Shown: positions 1 to 9,116, counted from the stretch's first letter. The stretch is 21,332 bases of DNA from Paramacrobiotus richtersi (GCA_034698045.1 JAQGAU010001114.1:1-21332); one strand, 5' to 3'. The notes: generated by a model from the letters alone, not told the origin. A program made the numbers and translations.

Positions 1-255
1 AAGATTGTCGGTAAACTCTGTCTTCAGCTTCGCCATGATGTCTGCTGGAGACATCATGGTTAGCTTATTTTCCGTCATTGTTGCGTCTTCCCAAGGCAGG
101 CTCATGATGCTATGGAAAGGCTTTGATGCTTGTCGCATGTAGCCCTTTTTTCGGCTCTTAGCCGAAAGGATCAGCTCGGTAAGAGCTAACCGGACCAAGC
201 TGTCGCAAGGTCGTTTCAGACCGCGCGCAATGTACCGCATTTGGCTACCGACTTG
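1..255 (-). pseudogene. LINE-A C-terminal tail of the RT polyprotein, partial
   Basis: The minus strand is open from the insertion point of the 256-823 element to position 1 in the frame containing QMRYIARGLKRP and later KLTMMSPADIMAKL. The peptide is basic (KSRKKG) and resembles the arginine- and lysine-rich tails after LINE reverse transcriptases. The frame matches the post-RT frame at 832 and above once the inserted element and one copy of its 8-bp duplication are discounted, so both sides belong to one former ORF. A shorter reading in another frame (around 216-482) runs into the inserted DNA and is not the LINE protein. The ORF continues beyond the window. Confidence 0.7.
248..255. repeat. 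Target-site duplication, left copy (8 bp)
   Basis: CCGACTTG lies directly outside the TAGAG end of the 256-823 element and is repeated exactly at 824-831. Eight base pairs is the duplication length made by hAT transposases. Confidence 0.9.
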
Positions 256-823
256 TAGAGCCCGGCACGAGCCGCGAGACTCGGCTCGACTCGTGAGCGC
301 TCGCGGCTCGCGAGCCAGATGAGCGAGCTAGCGATACTTTGGTCACGAGCCGAGTCGACCGATGCAGGGTTTTCAGCTCCGCGAGCGAGCCTAGCGAGAT
401 GGGCCTTCTTTCTTGAGTGAGCCAGGTTGCAGAATAAAAAAGTTTCAAAACTTTGTGTAGATATGACTTCGAAAAAGGTCATTTTTTGAGGAAAACATCG
501 CCGATTATGCGTTGTAGTTGATTCTTTAACTCATCTGCTGCTTGGAAGCAGCTTTTCGGTGAATTACTTGTCAAAAACTAACTGGTTTTCAAATGCAAAA
601 TAATTGTTGCGAGCCGGATGAGCCGCTAATTGCTTTCTGCTCTACGAGCCGAGCGAGCTGAGCTAGAGCGTACGAAATCAACGAGCGAGCGAGCGGGCGA
701 GCGAGCGAGCGAGCGAGCGAGAGAGCCATGGCAGAGCTGCGAGCGAGCCGAGCACGAAAACGACGCACAAGAAATCTGCGCGAGCGAGTCGAGCCCTGTA
801 ATCGCGGCTCGTGCCAGCCTCTA
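256..823. mobile_element. Non-autonomous hAT-like TIR element inserted in LINE-A
   Basis: The 568-bp element is bounded by terminal inverted repeats of about 22 bp. The left end is TAGAGCCCGGCACGAGCCGC; the reverse complement of the right end is TAGAGGCTGGCACGAGCCGC, with two mismatches. Exact 8-bp direct repeats flank it. TAGNG termini and 8-bp duplications are the classical signature of hAT-superfamily DNA transposons. No transposase ORF is present, so it would have needed one in trans. Both subterminal zones (about 256-405 and 610-823) are dense in GAGC/CGAG words, including a (GAGC)n run; the core (about 410-600) is AT-rich and unrelated. ORFs through it read as Ser-Leu-Ala-Arg repeats and are not proteins. 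It postdates LINE-A, since it splits the LINE frame exactly. Confidence 0.88.
682..724 (+). repeat. (GAGC)n microsatellite inside the hAT-like element
   Basis: About ten nearly uninterrupted GAGC units, with one GGGC variant. It looks like an expansion of the GAGC words that characterise both subterminal zones of the surrounding element. Confidence 0.9.
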
Positions 824-831
824 CCGACTTG
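824..831. repeat. Target-site duplication, right copy (8 bp)
   Basis: CCGACTTG, identical to 248-255, directly follows the CTCTA end of the element. Across the empty site the LINE reading frame is continuous. Confidence 0.9.
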
Positions 832-1303
832 TCGATGGTGGAGGGGCACTTTGTCTGTGAGGTAATGGACCACATCATGTGAAATTCTTTGCTTTATATT
901 GTAGAAACGCCGATATAAATTGAGTTGCAGCTTATTGATCTCTTCGTTTGAGCCACAGTATTCGGATCCGAATAGAATCATGCTACCAACTGTGGCCTCG
1001 AAAATCTTTTCAGCTATCTCCATATTGATACCTGAAGGAGAAGATGCGATCTTCTGGTGAAGGGAGAAACAGCTTGCTCGTGCACTTTCGAAAAGTGCAT
1101 TTTTGCTCTTGTTTAAAGAAAGTGTATCGTTCAGTCGCACGCCCAAGTATCTGAACTCCCGAACCTGCTCTAACTTTATTCCTTTCACTGTCACCTCGCA
1201 GTTTACATTCAGTCTGGACTGCCCTTTGATAACCATAGTGACCGATTTACCTATATTGACCACTAGACCATGGTCATCGAAATATGAACCGAGACGGTCG
1301 AGA
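832..1303 (-). pseudogene. LINE-A post-RT (thumb/connection) segment
   Basis: Minus-strand frame carrying VREFRYLGVRLND, matching the conserved (K/R)YLGV motif found after the RT palm in non-LTR elements. It continues with a helical stretch and HYLTDKVPLHHRQVG up to the insertion site. The segment is in a different frame from the RT palm at higher coordinates. The two readings overlap near 1303, where the palm frame runs into a short out-of-frame tail while this frame already reads as LINE-like sequence (LDRLGSYFDDHGLVVNIG). That marks a small indel rather than a domain end. The continuation is in frame with 1-255 across the inserted element. Confidence 0.85.
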
Positions 1304-2583
1304 GTTTCTGAAGTTCTTCGACTGAGTGTGCAAAAACAGCTACATGGTCAGCAAATTTCAGCGAAAACATTGGTAAATGTCCGACCCTGACTGTAGTGGT
1401 TCTGTTCTCGGAAACGTTACTCGTCATATCGTCGATATAAATGTCGAATAATAGCCGTGAGTTGGGATCACCCTGCCTGACCCCTTTCCTGAGCGAAAAC
1501 GACTCGGATAGCTGTCCACCTAGTTTTACTCTGTTCTCCGCCTTTTCGTAGATCGAACACAAAATGCGCAACATTTTAAAAGAAATGCCCTGTCCGTAAA
1601 GTTTGTCCCACATTTTCTTATGTGTTACTGAATCAAACGCAAAGGTGTAGTCCATGAACGCTACGTACAACTTTTTCCCTTCATTAAGCGTCCGTTCCGC
1701 AATCGCCTGAAATGTGATGAGGTGGTCGAAAGTGGACCTCCCCTTCCTAAACCCCGCCTTATCATCCCTTAGGGTCGCCCACAGCTCCAATCGTTCACTG
1801 CAGACTGCGGAAAGAATTCGTGCTGGTAGCGGAAGTACAACTACCGGACGCGCATTACTGGGCTTGAATTCTCTGCCTTTTTTTGGTACGGGCACTAAAT
1901 TACCGACGCACCAAGAGCTTGGAACTGTGCCTTCTTCAAAAATATTGTTTAAGCATTGTGTGTACTGTTGTAGAAAGTGGTCATTGTTACACAACGCTTT
2001 AAACGTGCCCGTATTGACACAGCAATTGCCCGGTGAAGAAGGTGCTGAGATTTTGCTAACTGCCGCCAGAACTTCTCCTGCCGATATGACTTCGTCCAAA
2101 ACCGGTACCGACTGCAGGGTTCTCGGAAAACAGGAATACACTGGCTCACTTGCAGCTAAAGTTTTGAAGAAGATGTAGAAATCATTAAGCTTTCCTATCT
2201 CCTTATCTGTAGCCTGAATTTTTCCAAAACCAACAGATTTCCAGAAATGCTTTGGGTTTGTCTTTACAAGATCCGTGCATTTTTCCCAAAAGCAACGGCT
2301 TTCCAGACGTTCTTCATTTCGGACAATTGTAATGAATTTCTTAGGCAGCTCGTAGAATTCTGCCCTAAGCCTAACGATTCGCTGCGCACTTATCCCTGGC
2401 TGTGTTGTGCGCCTCCAAGCACTCATTTTCAGCGATTTTACGCGACGGATTTCCCTCTCGGCTTCGCCATTTGCTCTCTGTGACTGTGAGTTAAAATTTA
2501 TCCGAAATCACTCATCAGTGTAGAAGGCTGCAGCAGTGGCCATCATGGCCTGCATGCAATCAAACGCGCTGTGGGTGTCAGAG
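1304..2583 (-). pseudogene. LINE-A reverse transcriptase palm/fingers, catalytically defective
   Basis: RT core in order from an internal Met at 2426: fingers region (SWCVGNLVPVPKKG, about residues 171-184), AGFRKGRST (224-232), the first catalytic Asp in AFMDYTFAFDS (256-266, Asp259), the GVRQGDP turn (315-321) and the final palm motif FADH (358-361). The canonical last motif is (F/Y)ADD with two metal-binding aspartates; here the second is His. The GVRQGDPLSPLLF consensus has become PNSRLLF. The frame stays open 5' of the Met to a TGA at 2508-2510, and LINE-like sequence (DTHSAFDCMQAMM) continues in the same frame beyond that stop. The function in active relatives is target-primed cDNA synthesis; this copy is inactive. 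Confidence 0.92.
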
Positions 2584-3874
2584 GTGCTGGTCTACTACAG
2601 TGTCTACCGCCATACGGGCAAGGGCGCCGTAGTCGACCACAACTGGTCCTTCTGCGCGCCCTTTCCGAATTGGGCGTGACGTTGTTGTGGCAGTTTGAAC
2701 GGCAGTTTACTCGCGCCAACAAGGGTACATGATCCGAGACGAAATCAAGAACGTCATTAACTGCAAAATCTTCCACGACTTTAACCTGATTCTATCGAAC
2801 ACAAATATAGCCAACAACTGACATACCATTATGAGTTCTGCACGTAAATTTGGAACAAAACGATTTATCGGAGTCGTTCAGGACATTCAGCGGAACCATC
2901 TGGGTTAGAGTACAAAACCGCACAAAATGTTTACCCCTTGCGTTTGCTTTATCTCCATCGACGTTGTAGCATCTGACGCGTTGTACTTGTTCACTCTGTT
3001 CATTTAATTCGTCAACATCCCAGTTTTTAACTGGTGACTCACTACCCGTTCTGGCTCTTAAATCACCACAGAGAAGGAGAGGAATATTGATAAGAGACAG
3101 ATCAAATAGTTGAGAAGCTAAGTAGTCAAAGTATTCGTCATCATCTACAGACACAGGAGAATTGGACGGGGGTAGGTAGACACAAATAAGATAAGGAAAG
3201 AAATCGGCTGCTTTACTGGTGACTACTGCACACAGAATGTCCTGGAAATCGTTCCGAACAAAATCAATTGAAAATTCATTTTTTAGGTAAATACTGATAC
3301 CGCCGGCGCTTCTTTGCAGTCTTCTGTGGTGAAACGAAATATGATCAGCAGACTCAAAAGTGGGATCGTTTGCTGATAGTTTGCTCTCAATAAAGACGTA
3401 AATATCATTTTCATTTATAGCCTTTAAAAATTCCGATCTGAAGTTGTTAGCAAACCGAGCTAATCCATTTACATTCAGCGAAAGTACAGCGACTACAGTT
3501 GAACACCCGACGCCAACAGTAGAAGTCGCAGCAGATCGTGAGCCAAGGGAAACAAGAGAAACAGCCAGCTTATCACTGGGTTGAATCCTACACATAATAG
3601 AATTTTCAGCGAGTTGCGAATCGGATGTATTCAAATCGACCACCCTGCATGCTTCTGACCCAAAACAACAACCCACATCAGCAGAGACAGTCGTAGTGCC
3701 CCCACCGGCTGCTTCGCGTGAACAGCCAGCTTCGTGCTCTCGCAATACATTTTTGCTAAGAGAGCATGAGAGAACATTCTGGCTTTGGTCAGTTTGAGAC
3801 CAGGTGTTATTAATTTCTGCCTTATTACTGTCCATCAGAATATACTGTGACTGAAAAGGAGGACTTGCATCCAC
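2584..3874 (-). pseudogene. LINE-A APE-like endonuclease domain, degenerate
   Basis: A 360-residue frame (3874-2792) shows LSLNVNGLA (131-139), FIESKL (161-166), YLPP (233-236) and GDLRARTG (270-277), then SVVGYI (352-357). After an in-frame TAG at 2792-2794 the same frame continues into VSDHVPLLARVNC. These match the ordered APE endonuclease motifs N, E, GDxN, DYI and SDH. Several key positions are altered: GDFN has become GDLR, so the Asn is lost, and the Asp of DYI is Gly. Beyond about 2690 the reading shifts frame at least twice (VDYGALARMAVDTVVDQHL lies in another frame) before joining the RT frame. Residues 1-125 have no recognisable domain and may be an ORF2 N-terminal extension. In active elements this enzyme nicks the target DNA. 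Confidence 0.88.
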
Positions 3875-3911
3875 AAAGACATTCCAGATTGAAGATCAGA
3901 ACAGGATGCCG

Positions 3912-4426
3912 ACCAGGCTTTCTCTGGTAACTGTAAAGAATGAGTTGTATATTACGTTACTGTATATTGACGTAACGTTACGATCTTTAAGCAACGCTGG
4001 TATTGAAGCACAGCTGGTTTTGTTCGTGAGGACGGTAAGCGCCCTGATGGGGCTACCAGAATGAACTGGTTTCGTGGGAAACCACTCGTTTGGGATGTTA
4101 CCGTTCGGGATACGGTCTGCGACACTTACGTAGGAGCCACGTCCAAAAGCGCCGGCGCAGCCGCCGAGCAGAAGAAGAATCATTATAAGTCAATTTTGGA
4201 GCGTTGCAATTTTGTGCCTCTTGCATGTGAATCATTTGGCGTTTGGTGTGTCGAGGCAGTAGCGTTGTATAAAGAGATTGGTAAGAAGTTGTTCGTGAGG
4301 ACTGGAGAAAGTCGCTCAACATGTTTTTTGTTTCAGCGTTTAAGTTTGGAAATCATGCGCGGTAATGTCGGTTTAATTTTAGCCACTGTCCCTTCTCGCT
4401 CTAACTGGGACAAGTTTTTTGTGTGA
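3912..4426 (+). pseudogene. LINE-C RT polyprotein C-terminal domain, frameshifted
   Basis: Recognisable in order: LRSLSNAGIEAQL (about 3980-4018), a frame change near 4018, then REDGKRPDG, RGKPLVWDVTVRDT, SAGAAAEQK, FVPLACESFGVW and STCFLFQRLSLEIMRGN, ending at a TGA at 4424-4426. This RPDG...WDVT.VDT...AGAAAE...F.PLA.ET...FL.QRLS pattern is the conserved C-terminal region after the RT in a widespread family of animal non-LTR retrotransposons, recalled from family knowledge and not searched. From about 4019 the frame is intact. A reading from the ATG at 4061 misses the RPDG part, so no genuine start codon is claimed. Its biochemical role is unknown to me. LINE-D at 6513-7260 carries the same domain on the other strand. 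Confidence 0.85.
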
Positions 4427-4551
4427 ACTGCTTCTATCTGGTTAAAACAGTGCAACCGGGCTCATGCCGAATAAACCAAGTTGTATATTGAAACGTTTTC
4501 GAAAGAGATAAGGGCAACAGGAAAGGAGAAGAATTAGATTTAGATTAGATT
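3912..4551 (+). mobile_element. LINE-C: 5'-truncated non-LTR retrotransposon 3' end
   Basis: Plus-strand fragment holding only the C-terminal coding region of a second LINE family, an untranslated stretch, and a short GATTTA/GATTA-like tail near 4532-4551 that could be the 3' terminus. It starts abruptly within about 20-40 bp of the 5' end of LINE-A, so the two are head-to-head. Truncation at the 5' end is the usual outcome of target-primed reverse transcription. The exact ends and any target duplication were not resolved. Confidence 0.7.
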
Positions 4552-5058
4552 ATCGCGGGTCCACTGCAATATTCAAAACTTTATTTTGGCTCGCATTCAT
4601 GCTATAGGCCGTAAACAGTTAAGAAAGTGGCCGCAGAAAATCTCAAGAACTGCGCGCAATGCGGCGAAGTTACTTCCGCCCCACTGAATATCGCCGCGTC
4701 TCGTCACGGTGTGGAAAACGTTCTTCCCAGCTGACGTCCAATATTTCGTTCCTGGCTTCCCAAAACGCTTTCTGTTTTTCGCATTACTTAAAGAGAAAAT
4801 TACAGCGGTTTTTATGGTAGCAATGATGTGGCTCTGACGTTTGTTTGTGCATACCTGGAAGTTTGCGGGTTTTCAATGCTTTTCCTATGCAAGACTATTT
4901 TGCATTCCGCCAGTTTTCCGTGCATTTGTGCAACAGAGCATGCACGGTTGATCGTGCGTACGGCTAATTATGGCTGGGATGAGGTGCCGCGTTGCTCAAA
5001 CTGCCTTTTCATTCATTCATTCATTCATTTCACTGCAAGGCAGGTAGCCCGTTTGCTG
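4552..5058. other. Intergenic stretch, no gene seen
   Basis: No protein reading with recognisable motifs and no RNA gene. The only distinct feature is the short TTCA microsatellite at 5008-5030. An open frame at 4828-5091 on the plus strand has no domain and runs through the microsatellite. Confidence 0.5.
5008..5030 (+). repeat. (TTCA)n microsatellite
   Basis: About five to six consecutive TTCA units. Confidence 0.85.
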
Positions 5059-5391
5059 CTACTGGTGGCATTTCATAGCACGGGGTTTTAAACCTGGCTG
5101 ACGGAAACATAAAACACAGTGCCTAAACAGTAGGAAGAAAACAGCGACCGGCATAAACATCTCGATTTTTTTGGGAGCACGCTGATATTGATCAGAAAGG
5201 CGATCCGGTATAATACCTAAAAAGTTCTCAATTTTGAAAATGAATTGTTGGAAATCATATCCAGTCTCACTTTTGGCAAGTTCGATCAAGGTTCCGTTTA
5301 TATCGCGCAATGAAATGATGAGATCGCGATGTGATTTTGTTTTGTAGTCTTGCGCTGATGAATCCCTGATGTCTTTCAGATCAAAAATCAC
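5059..5391 (-). CDS. Unrecognised 110-aa ORF, possibly spurious
   Basis: I do not recognise this protein. The N-terminal 70 residues are charged and look amphipathic (IFDLKDIRDSSAQDYK, then RDLIISLRDINGTLIELAKSE), as a helical protein or exon might. A hydrophobic run (MPVAVFFLLF) and basic residues follow near the C-terminus. No polyA signal, promoter or convincing splice pair was identified. A plus-strand ORF starts inside its 5' end and runs outward. It could be an exon or relic of a host or element gene, or chance. The codon pattern alone does not decide it. Confidence 0.15.
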   Translation of the reverse strand: MIFDLKDIRDSSAQDYKTKSHRDLIISLRDINGTLIELAKSETGYDFQQFIFKIENFLGIIPDRLSDQYQRAPKKIEMFMPVAVFFLLFRHCVLCFRQPGLKPRAMKCHQ

Positions 5392-6021
5392 TCAACCATG
5401 GTGGTATAAGAGCAAATCAAATCCAGTTATAAAAAAACCATCAAAACACTCACTTGATCATGATGATATTACGTCAGATCAGGTTGAATTATCAAAAGGT
5501 CATCAAAATGATTGCTTGCGCCATATTGCAAGCGCTCTGTGGCTCACCAAGCTACATGTCGGTTACATGCCGGTTGCAGTAGCGTCACACGTTCTTGGTA
5601 CACACACAGGTCAGATCAACTACTCATACAACTGACAGATACAATAAGAGCCAAAAACAGAATGACGTGTTCGCATAAGTAAGGTGATGTTTGCGAAAGT
5701 CTTTAAAGAGTTGTTTCCCTTTTGTCGGGCCTCGCGCTCCATACTTTTTGCCTTCTGCTGATGCCTCCGCAGTCCCCCTGTTTCTGATGTGTCTGCGATG
5801 TATGTTGCTGTGACCCGCGTCACGACACTTGGGACCATAACATATCGTCCCATCCCATTGAGTCCCGTACCAAATAGGTACCGGGCGTACCTTGGTACCA
5901 AGGATTTTTCAGACCAAGGCATTTTGGTCCCGGCTACGGAATCATCAGATTCCGCAACCGGAGAATACAGTTTTATGAAACTCAGACTTAAACTCCCACT
6001 TTCTGGCAAATAACGCTATAC
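5392..6021. other. Intergenic stretch with short palindromes, no gene seen
   Basis: Nothing recognisable as coding. Around 5870-5960 there is a cluster of self-complementary words (GGTACC twice, ACCTTGGTACCAAGG, and CGGAATCATCAGATTCCG). This zone precedes the repeat module at 6022-6075. Confidence 0.45.
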
Positions 6022-6075
6022 ACATACAAACCACAACGACGCTTCGCGTCGTCGGACTTTGTTTAATGGCAACTG
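6022..6075 (-). repeat. Repeat Y, copy 1 (partner at 12971-13024)
   Basis: A module of about 52 bp that aligns almost without gaps to 12971-13024, roughly 80% identical by eye with scattered single differences. Read on the minus strand both begin CAGT(T/G)GCCA and contain CGACGCG(A/G)AGCG. The sharp CAGTKGCC edge suggests the terminus of a transposable element, but no opposite end or target duplication was found. Confidence 0.6.
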
Positions 6076-6512
6076 TCGATCTTAGGTCCACGGTATCAGA
6101 AATCAGCACCTGCCCTGCCACTAGCGGAGTTAGACTGCAGTCACCATGGTGCACTCCTCAGAAGGCGATCACCTGTTTGGTAGGCCGGCTGACTGTCGAC
6201 TGTCTGCAGCTGCTCGAGCCATTCAAAAAAACATGGCTGGCTACTGGTTGGTCAGCGGCTGGTCAGCGGTCGGACTGTGGTTGGCCAATGGCTGGCACAA
6301 TGGATGGCTACTTAATGGATACTTAGCGGATACTTACTGGATAAGTTATGGAAAACATAGTGATGAAAACATTAAATATTTGCCATAAATTTACGGCAAG
6401 CATCTGTTTTGTTTTGTACTATCTGTGCTGTAGAAACGAACGATGCGTTCTCTTCCTGTAATTATTGCTGTTCCATGGTCTAGTACACATGCCGAAGAAA
6501 AACGAAACACAA
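6076..6512. other. Short-word repeat tract and LINE-D 3' flank, no gene seen
   Basis: Between about 6234 and 6345 the plus strand is built from TGGC/TGG words and near-duplicates: GGTCAGCGG occurs twice, ATGGCTGG twice, and GGATACTTA-like words twice or more. Short ORFs here simply translate the repeats (GYWLVSGWS). The portion from about 6440 to 6512 is probably the 3' untranslated region of LINE-D. Confidence 0.45.
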
Positions 6513-7260
6513 TTAAAGCAGGAAGATCTCAACAAGCCCGACAGAATCGGGTACGGTGCCAATAACACAAAGGGCATTCCCTTTTTGTATTAACATGGAC
6601 AATTTCTGCGCTAGAACTTCTTTCGAACGTGGTTCTCATGTGATGGCGATGAAATCTCTTCCGATTTTGTCAACTATCCGTTTCGTTCCTTGTCCTAAAG
6701 TACCGTAGATTTCGAAGACTGCCGGCATGAAGACATACTGATTATCCAAGAAAGCGTACTTCACGTAGTTTCTCTGCTCCGCGAGTTCAGCTGCTGCGCC
6801 GGCTTTCTGGAACGATCCACATAAGAATTGCACAAAGTGTCCACACAGGTTACATCGATCGAGAGCGGCTTCCCGCGCTCCCAAGCGGTGTAAGTGTTCA
6901 CGCCTGGTTTCTTATCCTTTGTGGATAGCCCTTACGGCTCCAGACGGGATGGATGTCCATTTGGGCATCCATCCCGTGCAGGATTTTGGGCACACCTAAG
7001 CATTTTTCTAGCAGAAACAGTGCTTGGTGTTTCGGTAGACGTTTCAGACGGCTGGTCACATATGCCACGTCAGATATTTTGCTGTTTATCACCGACACCA
7101 CTCCGTTGGGCAAGAGTAGACTGCCGAGGAGTTTAAGATGTTCCGTATTATTCTCTCGTATGCCACGGTATCGGTCTTAGACAACGCACGGGTTGCCGAC
7201 CGTTTTCGTTCAGTACCTCCGCACAAGAAGAGCGCGCATTCTCTTCCTTTGATTTGTTCT
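6513..7260 (-). pseudogene. LINE-D: RT polyprotein C-terminal relic, internally deleted, same family as LINE-C
   Basis: Minus-strand reading: a weak match ECALFLCGG near 7220, then LKLLGSLLLPNG, TSRLKRLPKHQALFLLEKC and LGVPKIL. These resemble the segment after the RT palm of this LINE family. A 12-bp-stem hairpin (6944-6977) occurs where roughly 200 residues of the usual sequence appear to be missing. The C-terminal domain then resumes as NTYTAWERGKPLSIDVTCVD. A frameshift near 6805 leads to FQKAGAAAELAEQ and YVFMPAVFEIYGTLG, and an in-frame TGA stands within ITxEPRSK. It ends with QKLSMLIQKGNALCVIG and a TAA at 6513-6515. It aligns domain by domain with LINE-C, so the pair are two independent dead copies, tail to tail. 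Confidence 0.82.
6944..6977. repeat. Perfect 12-bp-stem hairpin in LINE-D
   Basis: ACGGGATGGATG, then a 10-nt spacer, then CATCCATCCCGT. It sits at the point where LINE-D has lost an internal segment, so it may be a scar of that rearrangement. Confidence 0.85.
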
Positions 7261-8237
7261 TGATTAGTAATTTGAACACCACTACCGAATTTTAGTTAGT
7301 ACTGTCAGTACCATGTTAGAGTCTATACCATTGCAAGGACTCCGCCCCTCCAGAACATCCGCAAAATAGCGATTAGCGGAGTAGTGCTCGGAAGTGGTCG
7401 GAAGTGCCTTCCTGTGGATTGTGCGCAATGGACCAGCATTGCAATAGGGAGCGGTGCTTCCTCGGTGACAGACAGCTTCCTCTTATATTACTGTGCCAGC
7501 ACCGCATTTTCACACCTTGCTGATAAAGGTCCGGATGCTTGGACAAGTTGCAGTGCTAGGATGTTATTAAATGTAATGCTGACTTTTTTAATGCTCGAAA
7601 ATCCTTGTAAAATTGTTCCGCGTTTTTAGAAACGGTATCTCTGTTGAGAATGTCTTCCATTTTCTACATGTGTCTTCTTATCAAAACACTGGCAAAGTTT
7701 CCTGTTTCTTACTGCTGCTGGAGTATGACAACTTTAATTTCGAACTGCGTCTTTAGCACTAACGAATTGGATTGAATCAGTCTTACATATATCAATAAAT
7801 GCGCATAGATGTGGTGATCATTTTGACCTAGTTTCAGCCGGACTGGATCGATGTAAAATTATAAAATGACTTAATAATCGCACTCCGCTTTGCTGCGATA
7901 AAAAACCGAAGCGAACGGACAAGAACGAAATAAGGGCATTAGCAAGTCAGATGAACTTCCAGAAAGTACATCTGATACTGGAGTGCTGTTGCTGGAAATG
8001 AAAGTATACATTGTAATAGTCATTGATATTGCGTTTTGACCAGCCCTATATTCGCACAACCACCCAGCAAGGCTGCAGTAACAACAAAATGAATTATTCT
8101 ATAGTGACATAAGTAACGGACTGGTGAGGAAAAAGTGATCATATGCACATACGCTGATGCGCTTTTTAGTAGTTCAGTATTTTGTAATAAATGTTTATTT
8201 ATTTAGTTTATTCCATCTTCTAATGAAGCGCAGTATG
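7261..8237. other. Intergenic stretch, no gene seen
   Basis: No recognisable protein, repeat family or RNA. Short open frames (for example 7384-7629 plus, 7871-8059 minus) have no domain, repeat or splice support. Confidence 0.45.
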
Positions 8238-8327
8238 GCATAGCCAGACTGAAACAGACAGGCCCACCTGGGCCCCTTTCCATTGCATATAAAGGAAAGG
8301 GGCCCGTCTGTTACAGTCTTGCTATGC
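8238..8327. repeat. 90-bp foldback (snap-back) sequence
   Basis: The left arm GCATAGCCAGACTGAAACAGAC pairs with the right arm, whose reverse complement reads GCATAGCAAGACTGTAACAGAC. The pairing continues through GGGCCCCTTTCC in both arms. The left arm has an extra 10 nt or so (8260-8270) that bulges out. The loop is 12 nt (8282-8293). Only two mismatches occur in about 34 pairs. The high arm identity suggests a recent palindromic insertion or a tiny MITE. No clear flanking duplication was found. Confidence 0.85.
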
Positions 8328-9116
8328 TTGTGGCGCGCATAGCTGATGGCGTAACGCGTATTGTTCGTGATTGCGAAACAAAAGACTCTTTTGTTATCAA
8401 ATAATCGCTCTTATTTCATAATAACTCGGTCAGTTTAAAAGTTCTGCATGTGAAAAACTATCAGCTCGTCTACACCCGGGAATCTATCTTCTGTAAAAAT
8501 CTGGAAGACATCGAACGAAAACTAATTGAATCGTCATACGCAGAAATGGTTGCGAACAATTTATTTATCTGTTGTTTGCTCGCGAACGCTTTTCCCTGTT
8601 TTTACTTTTTTCCTCTTTAGTATATTTATTCTGCTCTGTTGTACTGTTTTATTTGCTTGTAAAATTCATGTCGTGCACAGATGCATGACACCTGCTGGAC
8701 CGAAATGGCCAGAGGTGTCACAACTGTGTGACTAGAGTTCTACCTGGTGTGCATATATGAGCCCTGTAATATACTACAAAACAACCAGAACAAGGATGCA
8801 ATGACTTTATCTCACTATATTTGCCAATAGACCACTATAGCTAGCTAGACTCCTTACGGTTCCTTCGGTTGGACTGGACGGGACTGGTTCTGGTACAGCA
8901 AGATGGCCTGCCTTATATACCCCATGCGGAAGCTTGCTTGTCGACACCAGACGCTCCGGGATGATTCACGATCATACGCAATGGTACGCGATCGTGCTGG
9001 ACGGTTCAGGACCGTTCTAGACGGTTCTACTGCTTTGACTCATGATGATGTGACTGACCTTAACGTCACTCGTGACAGACGAATAACCTTGTCTTGTCTT
9101 GTCTTGTCTTCTCTAG
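8328..9116. other. Intergenic stretch, no gene seen
   Basis: A 69-aa plus-strand ORF (8526-8735) with a hydrophobic stretch (FTFFLFSIFILLCCTVLF) is probably chance in T-rich sequence. A hairpin TGACACCT...AGGTGTCA lies at 8686-8720. Short reiterated words such as GGACTGGACGGGACTGG occur at 8870-8890, and a (CTTGT)n run lies next to the 9126-10516 element. Confidence 0.4.
9088..9112 (+). repeat. (CTTGT)n pentanucleotide microsatellite
   Basis: Four consecutive CTTGT units ending in CTTCTC, directly upstream of the target duplication of the next element. Confidence 0.85.

Larger units (their letters stand above)
1..3890 (-). mobile_element. LINE-A: APE-type non-LTR retrotransposon, degenerate, 3' end outside the window
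   Basis: Read on the minus strand, an endonuclease/exonuclease/phosphatase-like domain (about 3500-2740) is followed by a reverse transcriptase (about 2583-1265), a post-RT region and a basic C-terminal tail running off the left edge. That order is diagnostic of APE-encoding non-LTR retrotransposons, which nick genomic DNA and prime reverse transcription there. This copy is dead. It has an in-frame TAG at 2792-2794, frame changes near 2690 and 2580, an in-frame TGA at 2508-2510, a frameshift near 1303, and substituted catalytic residues in both enzymes. A later DNA element occupies 256-823. The 5' limit is uncertain because about 125 unrecognised residues precede the endonuclease and the opposite-strand LINE-C starts near 3912. 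Clade (I, Jockey or CR1 group) was not resolved by eye. Confidence 0.9.

Noticed and set aside
216-878. Overlapping ORFs on both strands rich in Ser-Leu-Ala-Arg or Glu-Arg-Ala repeats
   Set aside because: They translate the GAGC-rich ends of the hAT-like element; no domain, and every frame of such a repeat is open.
3896-4183. Minus-strand ORF in the same frame as the LINE-A endonuclease, apparently an upstream extension
   Set aside because: The plus strand here encodes the conserved LINE-C C-terminal domain, so the minus reading is its shadow.
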